This document shows, piece after piece, positions 1 through 7,737 of a stretch of DNA of 64,000 bases (positions within the stretch are counted from its first letter, which is position 1; each line of letters starts with the position of its first letter). Both the position numbers and the translations under genes were made by a program. The notes beneath the pieces were generated by a model. It was given only the letters and a program-made list of their open reading frames with translations, did no database searches and was not told the origin of the DNA. This DNA is from Pseudomonas viridiflava (GTDB lineage: Bacteria > Pseudomonadota > Gammaproteobacteria > Pseudomonadales > Pseudomonadaceae), in contig NZ_UUPU01000082.1 of assembly GCF_900591205.1 (NCBI RefSeq), positions 1 through 64,000 of the forward strand, read 5' to 3'.

Positions 1-6
1 AGGCGA

Positions 7-34
7 ATTCTACAGCGTTACACGCTGCTGTCAA
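7..34 (-). promoter_or_regulatory. rRNA operon promoter, proximal
   Basis: Read on the minus strand there is a perfect -35 TTGACA (29-34), a 16-bp spacer and a -10 TAGAAT (7-12), followed by the GC-rich discriminator TCGCC that is typical of stringently controlled rRNA promoters. It fires leftward, out of the window. In P. aeruginosa an rRNA operon also lies next to the msrQ/msrP genes, so I infer that the 16S gene begins just beyond position 1. Confidence 0.75.
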
Positions 35-209
35 CACCTCTTTTTCTCCGCTTTCGACCGAGAAGATCGAAACGTTAATAGAGCCAAACAACACTGCTCT
101 ACCAACTCCTTCTGGGCTTCGACGAACTGAAGCAACTCGCTGTCGAATCTCGCATAACTCTTTGTTTACCAAGGAGTTTTCCGTTTCGACTGCGCCGGAA
201 GTGGGGCGA

Positions 210-237
210 ATTATAGACTTCCAGAATCTGCCGTCAA
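210..237 (-). promoter_or_regulatory. rRNA operon promoter, distal
   Basis: A second minus-strand promoter has -35 TTGACG (232-237), a 16-bp spacer and a perfect -10 TATAAT (210-215), again followed by TCGCCC. The spacing and discriminator match the proximal copy at 7-34, giving the usual P1/P2 tandem of rRNA operons. The -35 is only 8 bp from the msrQ stop codon. The A/T-rich DNA that could act as an UP element therefore lies inside the 3' end of msrQ. The 150 bp between the two promoters has no gene. Confidence 0.75.
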
Positions 238-244
238 GCGCTAA

Positions 245-865
245 TTACACTTTTGTTGCAGAAAGTGGTTTTTTCGCAATAAGGCGAGGGATTCGACGCA
301 TTACAGGGGGAATCCGCAGCAACAAAAGCAGCGCCCCTATAGATGCATAGACCGCCCACTCCTTGAGGTCTGCCCGCACAATCCACAGCATATGCAGCAA
401 ACCGAGCCCAAGAATCACATACACCAGGCGGTGCAGCTTCTTCCAACGATTGCCCAACCGACGCTGGCTATAGCGATTCGACGTCACTGCCAACACCAGC
501 AACGACAGGAAACCCAGCGCGCCCACAATAATGTAGGGCCGTTTGCGCAGCTCCACCCCCAACTGGGACCAATCCAGCCCAAGGACAAACACGCAATACG
601 CCGCCAGATGCAGTACGACATAAGCAAAACACCACAACCCCAGTTGCCGGCGCACGGCTATCCACCCCGCCCAACCAGTCAACTTCTGCAGCGGCGTCAT
701 GCCCAAGGTGATCAGCAACAGGATCAACGTGCCCAAGCCGAGTCGATCAACCAGGACTTTCCCCGGATCAGGCCCAAGGGCGAAACGCCATGCCTCATAT
801 AGCCACCACAACGGCCACACCGCTGCAGCTATAAAGACGCCAATGCGCCAGGCCGGATAACGCAT
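245..865 (-). CDS. msrQ: MsrQ, heme-binding membrane subunit of MsrPQ
   Basis: Inner-membrane cytochrome b-type subunit of the periplasmic methionine-sulfoxide reductase. It passes electrons from the quinone pool or a flavin to MsrP so that oxidised methionines in envelope proteins are repaired. The 206-residue protein is almost entirely hydrophobic, with about six membrane segments and the ferric-reductase-like fold of the YedZ family. Histidines in membrane context (for example around VVLHLAAYC and KKLHRLVYV) are the likely heme ligands. Its ATG overlaps the msrP stop by one base (TGATG), so the two genes are translationally coupled. Confidence 0.93.
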   Translation of the reverse strand: MRYPAWRIGVFIAAAVWPLWWLYEAWRFALGPDPGKVLVDRLGLGTLILLLITLGMTPLQKLTGWAGWIAVRRQLGLWCFAYVVLHLAAYCVFVLGLDWSQLGVELRKRPYIIVGALGFLSLLVLAVTSNRYSQRRLGNRWKKLHRLVYVILGLGLLHMLWIVRADLKEWAVYASIGALLLLLRIPPVMRRIPRLIAKKPLSATKV

Positions 866-1878
866 CAGTAGTTCTTCCGCAGATCAAGGTCGGTATAGAG
901 AGAGGCCACCTCATCCGAGTAGCCATTGAACATCTGCGTCTCACGCACATTTGGACTGAACAGACCACTCGGCAAACGACGCTCACGTGCCTGCGTCCAG
1001 CGAGGATGGTCGACCGTGGGATTCACGTTCGCATAAAACCCATACTCATCCGCCGCAATACTCTGCCACGTCGTTTTCGGCTGCTCGCTCACAAGGCTGA
1101 TCCGCACAATCGACTTCACGCTCTTGAAGCCATATTTCCACGGCACCACCAAACGTAACGGCGCGCCATTCTGGTTCGGCAACTCCCGCCCATACATTCC
1201 CACCGCCAGGATCGCCAACGGATTCATCGCCTCGTCCAGGCGCAGCCCCTCGACATATGGCCAGTCGATCAGGCCGAAGCTGGAACGCTGCCCCGGCATG
1301 GTCTTGGGATCCTGCAAGGTTTCGAAGCGGATGTACTTGGCCTTCGAAGTCGGCTCAACCTGCTTGAGCAGCGCCGAGATCGGAAAGCCCATCCACGGAA
1401 TCACCATCGACCACGCCTCGACACAGCGCAAACGGTAGATCCGCTCTTCCAACTGATAAGGCTTCATGAAGTCTTCCAGGGCATAACGCCCCGGTTTTGC
1501 GACCTCACCGTCAATTACAACCGTCCAGGGTTCAGTCTTGAGTGAACCTGCATTGGCTGCGGGGTCGCCCTTATCCGTACCGAACTCATAGAAGTTGTTG
1601 TAGTGGGTCGCGTCCTTGAAGGGCGTGATGGCCTCGTCCTTGACGGTTACCGCCTGCCACTTGGTATTCGGCAGCTTCTCGGCAAACCAGTTCGGCGCCT
1701 TACCCGGCTCAACATCGGCATAACGCGCAGCCTCATCCGCGCTGGCCCAACGCGGCAGGCTGCCGGCGGCCATGCCGGCAAGCGCACCACCGAGCAAGCT
1801 GCGGCGAGAGAGATAGAAGGATTCAGGCGTGACATCCGATTCTTGGCAATCGGACGCTTTGGGAAATTTGAATAACAT
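865..1878 (-). CDS. msrP: MsrP, molybdopterin methionine-sulfoxide reductase
   Basis: Periplasmic molybdenum-cofactor subunit that reduces methionine sulfoxide in exported proteins. The N-terminus carries a twin-arginine signal (SRRSLLGG near residues 24-31) followed by a small hydrophobic stretch and ASA cleavage region, as expected for a folded Moco protein exported by Tat. The Mo-ligating cysteine is in RCVEAWS (Cys152). At 337 residues the length is normal. The ribosome-binding GGAG sits five bases before the ATG but inside a strong hairpin (see separate entry). Msr genes of this type respond to oxidants in other bacteria; no HprR-like site was recognised here. Confidence 0.95.
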   Translation of the reverse strand: MLFKFPKASDCQESDVTPESFYLSRRSLLGGALAGMAAGSLPRWASADEAARYADVEPGKAPNWFAEKLPNTKWQAVTVKDEAITPFKDATHYNNFYEFGTDKGDPAANAGSLKTEPWTVVIDGEVAKPGRYALEDFMKPYQLEERIYRLRCVEAWSMVIPWMGFPISALLKQVEPTSKAKYIRFETLQDPKTMPGQRSSFGLIDWPYVEGLRLDEAMNPLAILAVGMYGRELPNQNGAPLRLVVPWKYGFKSVKSIVRISLVSEQPKTTWQSIAADEYGFYANVNPTVDHPRWTQARERRLPSGLFSPNVRETQMFNGYSDEVASLYTDLDLRKNY

Positions 1879-1882
1879 GGCA

Positions 1883-1926
1883 ACTCCGCAGCATTGGAGA
1901 ACTGATGCACCAATAGACTGCGGAGT
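1883..1926 (-). promoter_or_regulatory. Hairpin covering the msrP ribosome-binding site
   Basis: On the minus strand ACTCCGCAG (1926-1918) pairs perfectly with CTGCGGAGT (1891-1883), and an inner ATTGG/CCAAT stem extends it. The Shine-Dalgarno GGAG of msrP is inside the 3' arm, five bases before the ATG. It could be a pssA transcript end, but there is no U-run. RBS occlusion fits the position better. Confidence 0.55.
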
Positions 1927-1941
1927 ATGGGGGAAATTACA

Positions 1942-2799
1942 TTAAGGCAATGTTTTGTCCCGACGCAGATGCAACAAGTACTGAATCGGCCCCGATGCGG
2001 CGTAGACCAGGAACGCCAGCAGCAGAATACGTGGCGGATCACTGAACACCACCGCGAACACCAGCACCACCACAAGGATCGCCACGAAAGGCACCCGCCC
2101 TTTCAGGTCCAGCTCCTTGAAGCTGTTGTACTTGATGTTGCTGACCATCAGCATGCCGGCCGCCGCAACCATCAACGCCACCAGGAACGACATCTTCGAG
2201 CCCTGGATGCCGTAGTCACTGAACGCCCAGACGATGCCCGCCACCACACCCGCAGCAGCCGGGCTGGCCAGGCCGATGAAGTAACGCTTGTCGGCGGTGC
2301 CCACCTGCGTATTGAAACGCGCCAGGCGCAAAGCGGCGCCGGCGACATAGATGAAGGCAACCATCCAGCCGACCTTGCCCATGTCACCCAGCGCCCAGGC
2401 GAATGCCAACAGTGCAGGCGCAACACCAAAGGCAACCATGTCCGACAGCGAGTCGTACTCGGCACCGAACGCGCTTTGGGTATTGGTCATCCGCGCTACG
2501 CGACCATCCAGGCCATCGAGCACCATGGCGACAAAGATCGCGATGGCAGCAAAACCGAAATACTTGCTGGCACTCGCCGCATCACCTGCCGCCAGTGCGC
2601 TCTGGGCACTCATGGAGTTGATGATGGAATAGAACCCGGCAAACAGGTTCGCCGTGGTGAACAGGTTGGGCAGCAGATAGATGCCACGATGCCGGACCTT
2701 GCGGCCTTCTGCGTCATGCCCTTCTTCGACATGCTCATCTATCGGTAGCAGGCTTTCGGCGTCAGGAGCCTGGTTTGGCTCTTCGGGACGTTCGCTCAT
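1942..2799 (-). CDS. pssA: Phosphatidylserine synthase
   Basis: CDP-diacylglycerol-serine O-phosphatidyltransferase, the committed step to phosphatidylethanolamine at the inner membrane. The CDP-alcohol phosphotransferase signature (DG-x2-AR-x8-G-x3-D-x3-D) is complete: it begins DGLDGRVAR and ends EYDSLSD, with all metal-binding aspartates present. Several membrane segments follow, consistent with the integral-membrane type of PssA rather than the peripheral E. coli type. The 285-residue length and the position between msrP and ilvC match other Pseudomonas. Confidence 0.93.
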   Translation of the reverse strand: MSERPEEPNQAPDAESLLPIDEHVEEGHDAEGRKVRHRGIYLLPNLFTTANLFAGFYSIINSMSAQSALAAGDAASASKYFGFAAIAIFVAMVLDGLDGRVARMTNTQSAFGAEYDSLSDMVAFGVAPALLAFAWALGDMGKVGWMVAFIYVAGAALRLARFNTQVGTADKRYFIGLASPAAAGVVAGIVWAFSDYGIQGSKMSFLVALMVAAAGMLMVSNIKYNSFKELDLKGRVPFVAILVVVLVFAVVFSDPPRILLLAFLVYAASGPIQYLLHLRRDKTLP

Positions 2800-2898
2800 G
2801 GACTTTACCTTGCAACGGTGTGAAAAAATTCGACAAATACTTGCGGCGAGTGTTCGCCCGCAAACGATGCAGCTTTATACCAGAACCAGCCCCTCAAA

Positions 2899-2928
2899 CG
2901 AAAAAACGCGGCCTAGGCCGCGTTTTCT
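2899..2928 (-). terminator. ilvC terminator
   Basis: Perfect palindrome AACGCGGCCTAGGCCGCGTT (2905-2924) flanked by A-runs on one side and T-runs on the other. It lies 20 bp after the ilvC stop and can end transcription of ilvC. It may also act in the opposite direction. Confidence 0.85.
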
Positions 2929-2943
2929 CTTGATACGTACGAC

Positions 2944-3960
2944 TTAGTTTTTGGCTTTGTCGACGATCTTGTTGGCACCGATCCACGGCATCATGGAGCG
3001 CAGTTGCTCGCCGATGACTTCGATACCGTGAGCGGCGTTGTTACGACGCTTGGCGGTCATCGAAGGGTAGCCGGTAGCACCTTCGCTGATGAACATTTTG
3101 GCGTATTCGCCGTCCTGAATACGTTTCAGGGCGTTGCGCATGGCCTGACGGGACTCGGCGTTGATCACTTCCGGGCCAGTCACGTACTCGCCGTATTCGG
3201 CGTTGTTGGAGATCGAGTAGTTCATGTTGGCGATACCGCCTTCGTACATGAGGTCAACGATCAGCTTCAGTTCGTGCAGGCATTCGAAGTAGGCCATTTC
3301 CGGCGCGTAGCCAGCTTCAACCAGAGTTTCGAAACCGGCTTTTACCAGCTCAACAGTACCGCCGCACAGAACGGCTTGTTCGCCGAACAGGTCGGTTTCA
3401 GTCTCGTCCTTGAAGGTGGTTTCGATGATGCCGGTACGACCGCCACCAACGCCAGCTGCGTAGGACAACGCAACGTTTTTGGCGTTGCCCGAAGCGTCCT
3501 GGTAGATCGCGATCAGGTCAGGGATACCGCCGCCTTTGACGAACTCGGAGCGCACGGTGTGACCCGGTGCTTTCGGCGCGATCATGATCACGTCGAGGTC
3601 GGCGCGTGGCACAACCTGGTTGTAGTGAATCGCGAAGCCGTGGGAGAAGGCCAGGGTGGCGCCCTTCTTGATGTTCGGCTCGATTTCGTTCTTGTACAGC
3701 GCGGACTGGAACTCGTCCGGGGTCAGGATCATGACCAGGTCGGCAGCAGCAACGGCGGAAGCAACGTCAGTCACTTTCAGGCCGTGAGCCTCAGCCTTGG
3801 CAACAGTGGCCGAGCCTTTGCGCAGGCCAACAGTCACGTCAACGCCGGAATCTTTCAGGTTGCAAGCTTGCGCGTGACCCTGGGAGCCGTAGCCGATGAT
3901 GGCGACTTTCTTGCCCTGGATGATCGACAGGTCACAATCTTTATCGTAATAAACTTTCAT
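2944..3960 (-). CDS. ilvC: Ketol-acid reductoisomerase
   Basis: Catalyses the Mg- and NADPH-dependent isomeroreduction of acetolactate and acetohydroxybutyrate, the second common step to valine, leucine and isoleucine. The N-terminal Rossmann motif GYGSQGHAQACNL is followed by an arginine/lysine/serine-rich loop (LRKGS) that binds the NADP phosphate. The C-terminal helical domain carries the metal-binding acidic residues (DLFGEQ and ECLHELK). At 338 residues it is the short class I form. GAGGAA lies at normal distance from the ATG, and the gene follows ilvN by 47 bp. Confidence 0.97.
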   Translation of the reverse strand: MKVYYDKDCDLSIIQGKKVAIIGYGSQGHAQACNLKDSGVDVTVGLRKGSATVAKAEAHGLKVTDVASAVAAADLVMILTPDEFQSALYKNEIEPNIKKGATLAFSHGFAIHYNQVVPRADLDVIMIAPKAPGHTVRSEFVKGGGIPDLIAIYQDASGNAKNVALSYAAGVGGGRTGIIETTFKDETETDLFGEQAVLCGGTVELVKAGFETLVEAGYAPEMAYFECLHELKLIVDLMYEGGIANMNYSISNNAEYGEYVTGPEVINAESRQAMRNALKRIQDGEYAKMFISEGATGYPSMTAKRRNNAAHGIEVIGEQLRSMMPWIGANKIVDKAKN

Positions 3961-4007
3961 GAGGTTCCTCTATATATCCAGGCCGTAAGGCCATTCGCTA
4001 ATTTGGT

Positions 4008-4499
4008 TTAGATGCTGAGTACTTTGTCGCCACGGGCAATCCCGGTGACACCACTGCGTACCGTTTCCAGAATCGAGGCCGTCCCGATCGACTGGATGAA
4101 GCTGTCCAGCTTGTCGCTTGTACCGGTCAGTTGAATGGTATAAACGCTGGCGCTCACATCGACGATCTGCCCGCGATAAATGTCGGTAGTCCGCTTGATC
4201 TCGGCACGTTGGGCACCCGTAGCCTTGACCTTTACCAGCATCAGCTCGCGCTCGATGTGGGCACTTTCCGACAGGTCGACCAGCTTGACCACTTCGATCA
4301 GCTTGTTGAGGTTCTTGGTGATCTGCTCAATCACCTCATCGTGGCCCACGGTGGTCAACGTCAGGCGCGACAGGGTCGGGTCTTCAGTCGGCGCCACGGT
4401 CAGGCTTTCGATGTTGTAGTTACGTTGCGAAAACAGGCCGACAACACGAGACAGAGCGCCGGGTTCGTTCTCCAGAAGCAGGGAGATAATGTGCCGCAT
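4008..4499 (-). CDS. ilvN: Acetolactate synthase small (regulatory) subunit
   Basis: Regulatory subunit (also called ilvH) that binds valine and activates the IlvI catalytic subunit. It has an N-terminal ACT domain (HIISLLLENEPGALSRVVGLF) and the usual C-terminal half. I take the ATG at 4499 (MRHIIS, 163 residues) rather than the longer open frame starting at 4529. The longer frame would overlap ilvI by about 28 bp and adds ten residues not found in the family. With this start only two bases separate it from the ilvI stop, indicating translational coupling. Confidence 0.95.
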   Translation of the reverse strand: MRHIISLLLENEPGALSRVVGLFSQRNYNIESLTVAPTEDPTLSRLTLTTVGHDEVIEQITKNLNKLIEVVKLVDLSESAHIERELMLVKVKATGAQRAEIKRTTDIYRGQIVDVSASVYTIQLTGTSDKLDSFIQSIGTASILETVRSGVTGIARGDKVLSI

Positions 4500-4501
4500 G
4501 A

Positions 4502-6226
4502 TTAAGTACGCTCCGTCTTGTTCAGCCACATGTCGCGCATAGAGCCGTCTTTGATCTGCATCGGGTAGACGTGCTCGCTGGTATCCACTTGAATATCGAG
4601 GAATACCAGGCGGTCCTTCATGGCGAACGCCTCTTCCATCTTCGGCTTCAGATCTTTCAGATCGGTGATGCGAATGCCGACGTGGCCGTAGGCTTCAACC
4701 AACTTGACGAAATCCGGCAGCGATTCCATGTAGGAATGGGAGTGACGGCTGTTGTAGCTCATGTCCTGCCACTGACGAACCATGCCCAGCACGCCGTTGT
4801 TCAGGCAGACGATCTTCACCGGAAGGCCGTACTGCAGGCACGTCGACAGTTCCTGGATGTTCATCTGGATGCTGCCTTCACCGGTGACGCAAGCCACGTC
4901 GGTGTCGGGGAAGCTCAGTTTCACGCCCATGGCCGCAGGGAAACCAAAGCCCATCGTGCCCAGGCCGCCGGAGTTGATCCAGCGGTTAGGCTTGTCGAAC
5001 TTGTAGTACTGCGCCGCGAACATCTGGTGCTGGCCCACATCGGAGGTTACAAAGGCGTCGCCCTTGGTCACTTCGCACAGGGTCTCGATCACGGTTTGTG
5101 GCTTGATGATGCTGCCGTCGCCCTTGTCGTAAGGGAACAGGCCGCGGTCACCGCGCCATTCGTCGATCTGCTTCCACCAACTGGCAACCGATTCCTTGTT
5201 CGGCGTTTCGCCGATGTCCTTCAACGCAGCAACCATTTCGGTCAATACGCTTTCCACAGGCCCCACGATCGGCACGTCGGCCTTGATGGTCTTGGAGATG
5301 GACGCCGGGTCGATGTCGATATGGATGATCTTGGCGTTCGGGCAGAATTTGCTCGCGCCGTTGATTACCCGGTCATCGAACCGTGCACCCACCGCCAGGA
5401 TCACGTCGGCATGGTGCATGGCCAGGTTGGCGGTGTAGCTGCCGTGCATACCGAGCATGCCGACGAACTGACGGTCCGTACCCGGGAAGGCGCCGAGGCC
5501 CATCAGGGTGTTGGTTACCGGCAGGTTGAGCAACTTGGCCAGTTCGGTCAGCGGTGCGGAACCGCCGCCCAGAATCACGCCACCGCCGGAGTACAACACT
5601 GGGCGCTTGGCCGCCAGGAGCATTTCTGCCGCCTTGCGGATTTGGCCCGAGTGCCCACGAACGGCCGGGCTGTAGGAGCGCAGCTTGGCTTTCTTCGGGA
5701 AGACGTACTCGAATTTTTCGGCCGGGTTGGTCATGTCTTTCGGAATATCCACCACGACAGGGCCCGGGCGACCGGACTGTGCAAGGTAGAACGCCTTTTT
5801 CATGACTTCCGGGATTTCCGACGCATGCTTGATCATGAAGCTGTGTTTCACGATCGGCCGGGAAATACCGATCATGTCGGTTTCCTGGAATGCATCGGTG
5901 CCGACCATGGTGCTAGCAACCTGGCCGGAAATGATCACCATCGGAATGGAGTCCATATAAGCAGTCGCGATGCCGGTAATGGCATTGGTTGCGCCTGGGC
6001 CGGACGTTACCAGTACCACACCGGCTTTACCGGTGGCACGGGCGTAACCGTCAGCCATATGGGTCGCGGCCTGTTCGTGGCGAACCAGGATGTGGGTAAC
6101 AGCCGGTTCCTTGAACAGTGCGTCGTAGACATGCAGCAGAGCACCGCCTGGGTACCCGTAGATATAGTCGACGCCTTCGTCACGCAAAAAGCGGACGAGC
6201 ATCTCACCGCCAGATAAAAGCTCCAC
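4502..6226 (-). CDS. ilvI: Acetolactate synthase large subunit
   Basis: Thiamine-diphosphate and FAD enzyme that joins two pyruvates (or pyruvate and 2-oxobutyrate), the first common step of branched-chain amino-acid synthesis. The active-site Glu is in RHEQAATHMADGYAR. The ThDP motif runs from GEGSIQM to CLNNGVLGM. I start it at the GTG at 6226 (MELLSGG, 574 residues). AGAGG lies eight bases before that codon, whereas for the GTG at 6235 the same AGAGG would abut the start codon. A leader of about 250 bases with a possible leader peptide lies upstream. Confidence 0.95.
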   Translation of the reverse strand: MELLSGGEMLVRFLRDEGVDYIYGYPGGALLHVYDALFKEPAVTHILVRHEQAATHMADGYARATGKAGVVLVTSGPGATNAITGIATAYMDSIPMVIISGQVASTMVGTDAFQETDMIGISRPIVKHSFMIKHASEIPEVMKKAFYLAQSGRPGPVVVDIPKDMTNPAEKFEYVFPKKAKLRSYSPAVRGHSGQIRKAAEMLLAAKRPVLYSGGGVILGGGSAPLTELAKLLNLPVTNTLMGLGAFPGTDRQFVGMLGMHGSYTANLAMHHADVILAVGARFDDRVINGASKFCPNAKIIHIDIDPASISKTIKADVPIVGPVESVLTEMVAALKDIGETPNKESVASWWKQIDEWRGDRGLFPYDKGDGSIIKPQTVIETLCEVTKGDAFVTSDVGQHQMFAAQYYKFDKPNRWINSGGLGTMGFGFPAAMGVKLSFPDTDVACVTGEGSIQMNIQELSTCLQYGLPVKIVCLNNGVLGMVRQWQDMSYNSRHSHSYMESLPDFVKLVEAYGHVGIRITDLKDLKPKMEEAFAMKDRLVFLDIQVDTSEHVYPMQIKDGSMRDMWLNKTERT

Positions 6227-6324
6227 GTTGTTCACCTCTAAAACGCCAGAATACCGTCCGTTGAAAACCGACGGGTCTTAATAGGTTTACTTCTCAACAG
6301 AGCATGAGCGACGGTGGTCGCCGA

Positions 6325-6441
6325 CTACGTCAGCACTGACTGAGCAAGTATTGGGATCGTCCCAAGTGTTGCGGGCTTTTCCCACCCAGCGCGAGGTAAC
6401 GCGTTGCGGGTGTAACAGGTCGGCGCGGATGTGCGCCTCAT
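6325..6441 (-). other. Possible leader peptide in the ilvI leader
   Basis: A 38-codon frame from ATG (6441) to TAG (6325) lies inside the predicted ilvI leader. Its last third reads TLGTIPILAQSVLT, containing six branched-chain codons in 14, and ends after a hairpin (6351-6365) and a short palindrome (GTCAGTGCTGAC). Branched-chain operons in other proteobacteria use such peptides for attenuation. However, there is no U-run terminator here and I see no good ribosome-binding site, so this stays tentative. Confidence 0.25.
6351..6365 (-). other. Small hairpin in the ilvI leader
   Basis: TTGGG / CCCAA stem with a five-base loop, within the possible leader peptide. The rest of 6236-6657 holds no gene. 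It contains the ilvI promoter, other short stems (for example around 6257-6277) and the end of the YqcC transcript. Confidence 0.4.
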
Positions 6442-6491
6442 GATCTGCTGAGCGGGCCTGCTTCTGGCAGTCCCGATACAGCGGACTTTGG

Positions 6492-6520
6492 ATTCTTGTG
6501 TTTCAGCCCGTTCAAGTCAA
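6492..6520 (-). promoter_or_regulatory. Candidate ilvI promoter
   Basis: Minus-strand TTGACT (6515-6520), a 17-bp spacer and AAGAAT (6492-6497). It is the best sigma-70 match in the 420-bp gap between the YqcC gene and ilvI, and implies a leader of about 260 bases. Confidence 0.55.
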
Positions 6521-6628
6521 GCAATAATTGCGCTTTTTTCCGACTAAGCGCATGAGAACGTAGAAGAAAGGGCTCTGATGAGGGATAAAACTCGCCTGAA
6601 TGTCGTCAAGCGGTAGAAATGTGCGCAA

Positions 6629-6651
6629 GACTGCCGGAAAACCCGGCAGTC
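6629..6651 (-). terminator. Hairpin after the YqcC-family gene
   Basis: GACTGCCGG / CCGGCAGTC stem, seven bases after the stop codon of the YqcC-family gene. The U-run is poor (TTGCGC follows), so it may be a weak terminator or an mRNA-stabilising hairpin. Confidence 0.5.
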
Positions 6652-6657
6652 AGGCAA

Positions 6658-6987
6658 TTAACGAGCGTCGACGATCAGTTGGTCGAACTTTTTCAGCGCA
6701 TTGCGCAAACCAATGCTCTCAAGCGGCCGGTCGGCATAGACCATCTCGGCCATCTCCAGAATCCCGGAAGCATTCGGCAATGGCAGGTCCTGCTCGAGGA
6801 TCTGCTTCATGCGCGCCAGGAAGATCCACTGCAACCACTGGTGGAAGTCCAGGGTGTCCACCGAAAAAGGCTCGACACTGCTCAGGGCCTCAACGCTGGG
6901 GGACTCTTCGTCCCACCAGCCCTGCACGCGCAATTCGCGCTCAATCAGCAATAACTGTTCGGCAATCGCTGGAAAACGTGCATCCAT
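6658..6987 (-). CDS. YqcC family protein (DUF446)
   Basis: 109-residue soluble protein of the YqcC/DUF446 family, function unknown. Recognisable family features are the acidic helical N-terminus (IAEQLLLIEREL), the WW pair, and the central FHQWLQWIFLARM segment with the LPNASGI turn. I use the ATG at 6987. It overlaps the stop of the upstream lipoprotein gene by one base, while the longer frame adds an arginine-rich stretch unlike the family. It is probably co-transcribed with mrcB and the lipoprotein gene. Confidence 0.82.
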   Translation of the reverse strand: MDARFPAIAEQLLLIERELRVQGWWDEESPSVEALSSVEPFSVDTLDFHQWLQWIFLARMKQILEQDLPLPNASGILEMAEMVYADRPLESIGLRNALKKFDQLIVDAR

Positions 6988-7721
6988 CAGAGGCTGACCT
7001 TGGCTTTTTGCCGAGCCTGGGCTGCGCCGGCGGCGTCGCCTTGTGCAGCACGCGCATCGCCAATCAGGGCCCACAGGCTGGCTTGCAGGTCAGGGCGACC
7101 ATTGGCCAGGGTCAGGCCGCGACGGGCGAACTGTTCGGCTTGCGGCGCGTCGCCCTGGGCCATGCGTACTTGAGCCAGGCGATACAACACTTGCGGCTCG
7201 CGAGGCGCAACCCGCTGGGCCCGCTCAAGGCTCGACGATGCGCCATTCAAATCGCCACCGGCCTGCTGTTGCTGGGCGGTGGTGAGCAGGGCCAGTACCG
7301 GGCCATCCAGTTGCTCGTCAGCCGACAGGCCGCCAGCGCTGGAGGACGATGGAATGCCACTCGGCGTCGACGGCATGGTGTAGGTGCCCTGGTTGATCGG
7401 CGCGGTTTGAATCGGCGTGGCGTCGATTGGCCCCGAGGTGCTGGGCCCAGGGGTCCACGGCTCGGCACTGATCGGCGCGGAGGTGGCGGCAGAGCCACCC
7501 GGCACCATTACCACTACACCCGAATCCTGCGGCATAGCCTGCGGGGCGGCCTGGACGGGACGGTTGGTCACGGTCTGGCGGAAACCGCCTTTGGCCGAGA
7601 TACGGTCGTTATTCGAGACAGCCGTGCTCGAATCCACCACCGGAATCGAGCCGCGCTGCACGCTGGCGCAACCGTTGAGCAAAGCCAGAGCTGTAATAGC
7701 TGGAATCCACCACTTGTTCAC
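6987..7721 (-). CDS. TPR-type lipoprotein next to mrcB
   Basis: 244-residue predicted lipoprotein. A short hydrophobic signal ends in the lipobox LLNGC (Cys18). A proline/serine/threonine-rich linker then runs to about residue 145, and the C-terminal region has tetratricopeptide-like helices (residues about 150-240, alanine-rich repeats such as YRLAQVRMAQGD). It begins 16 bp after the mrcB stop. The conserved position beside PBP1b suggests a role with peptidoglycan synthesis at the outer membrane, but this is inferred from context only. Confidence 0.75.
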   Translation of the reverse strand: MNKWWIPAITALALLNGCASVQRGSIPVVDSSTAVSNNDRISAKGGFRQTVTNRPVQAAPQAMPQDSGVVVMVPGGSAATSAPISAEPWTPGPSTSGPIDATPIQTAPINQGTYTMPSTPSGIPSSSSAGGLSADEQLDGPVLALLTTAQQQQAGGDLNGASSSLERAQRVAPREPQVLYRLAQVRMAQGDAPQAEQFARRGLTLANGRPDLQASLWALIGDARAAQGDAAGAAQARQKAKVSL

Positions 7722-7737
7722 TTGAAACCCTCTTTGC

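Noticed and set aside
162..350. 62-codon plus-strand frame at the left edge
   Set aside because: It overlaps the distal rRNA promoter and the end of msrQ, and has no family resemblance.
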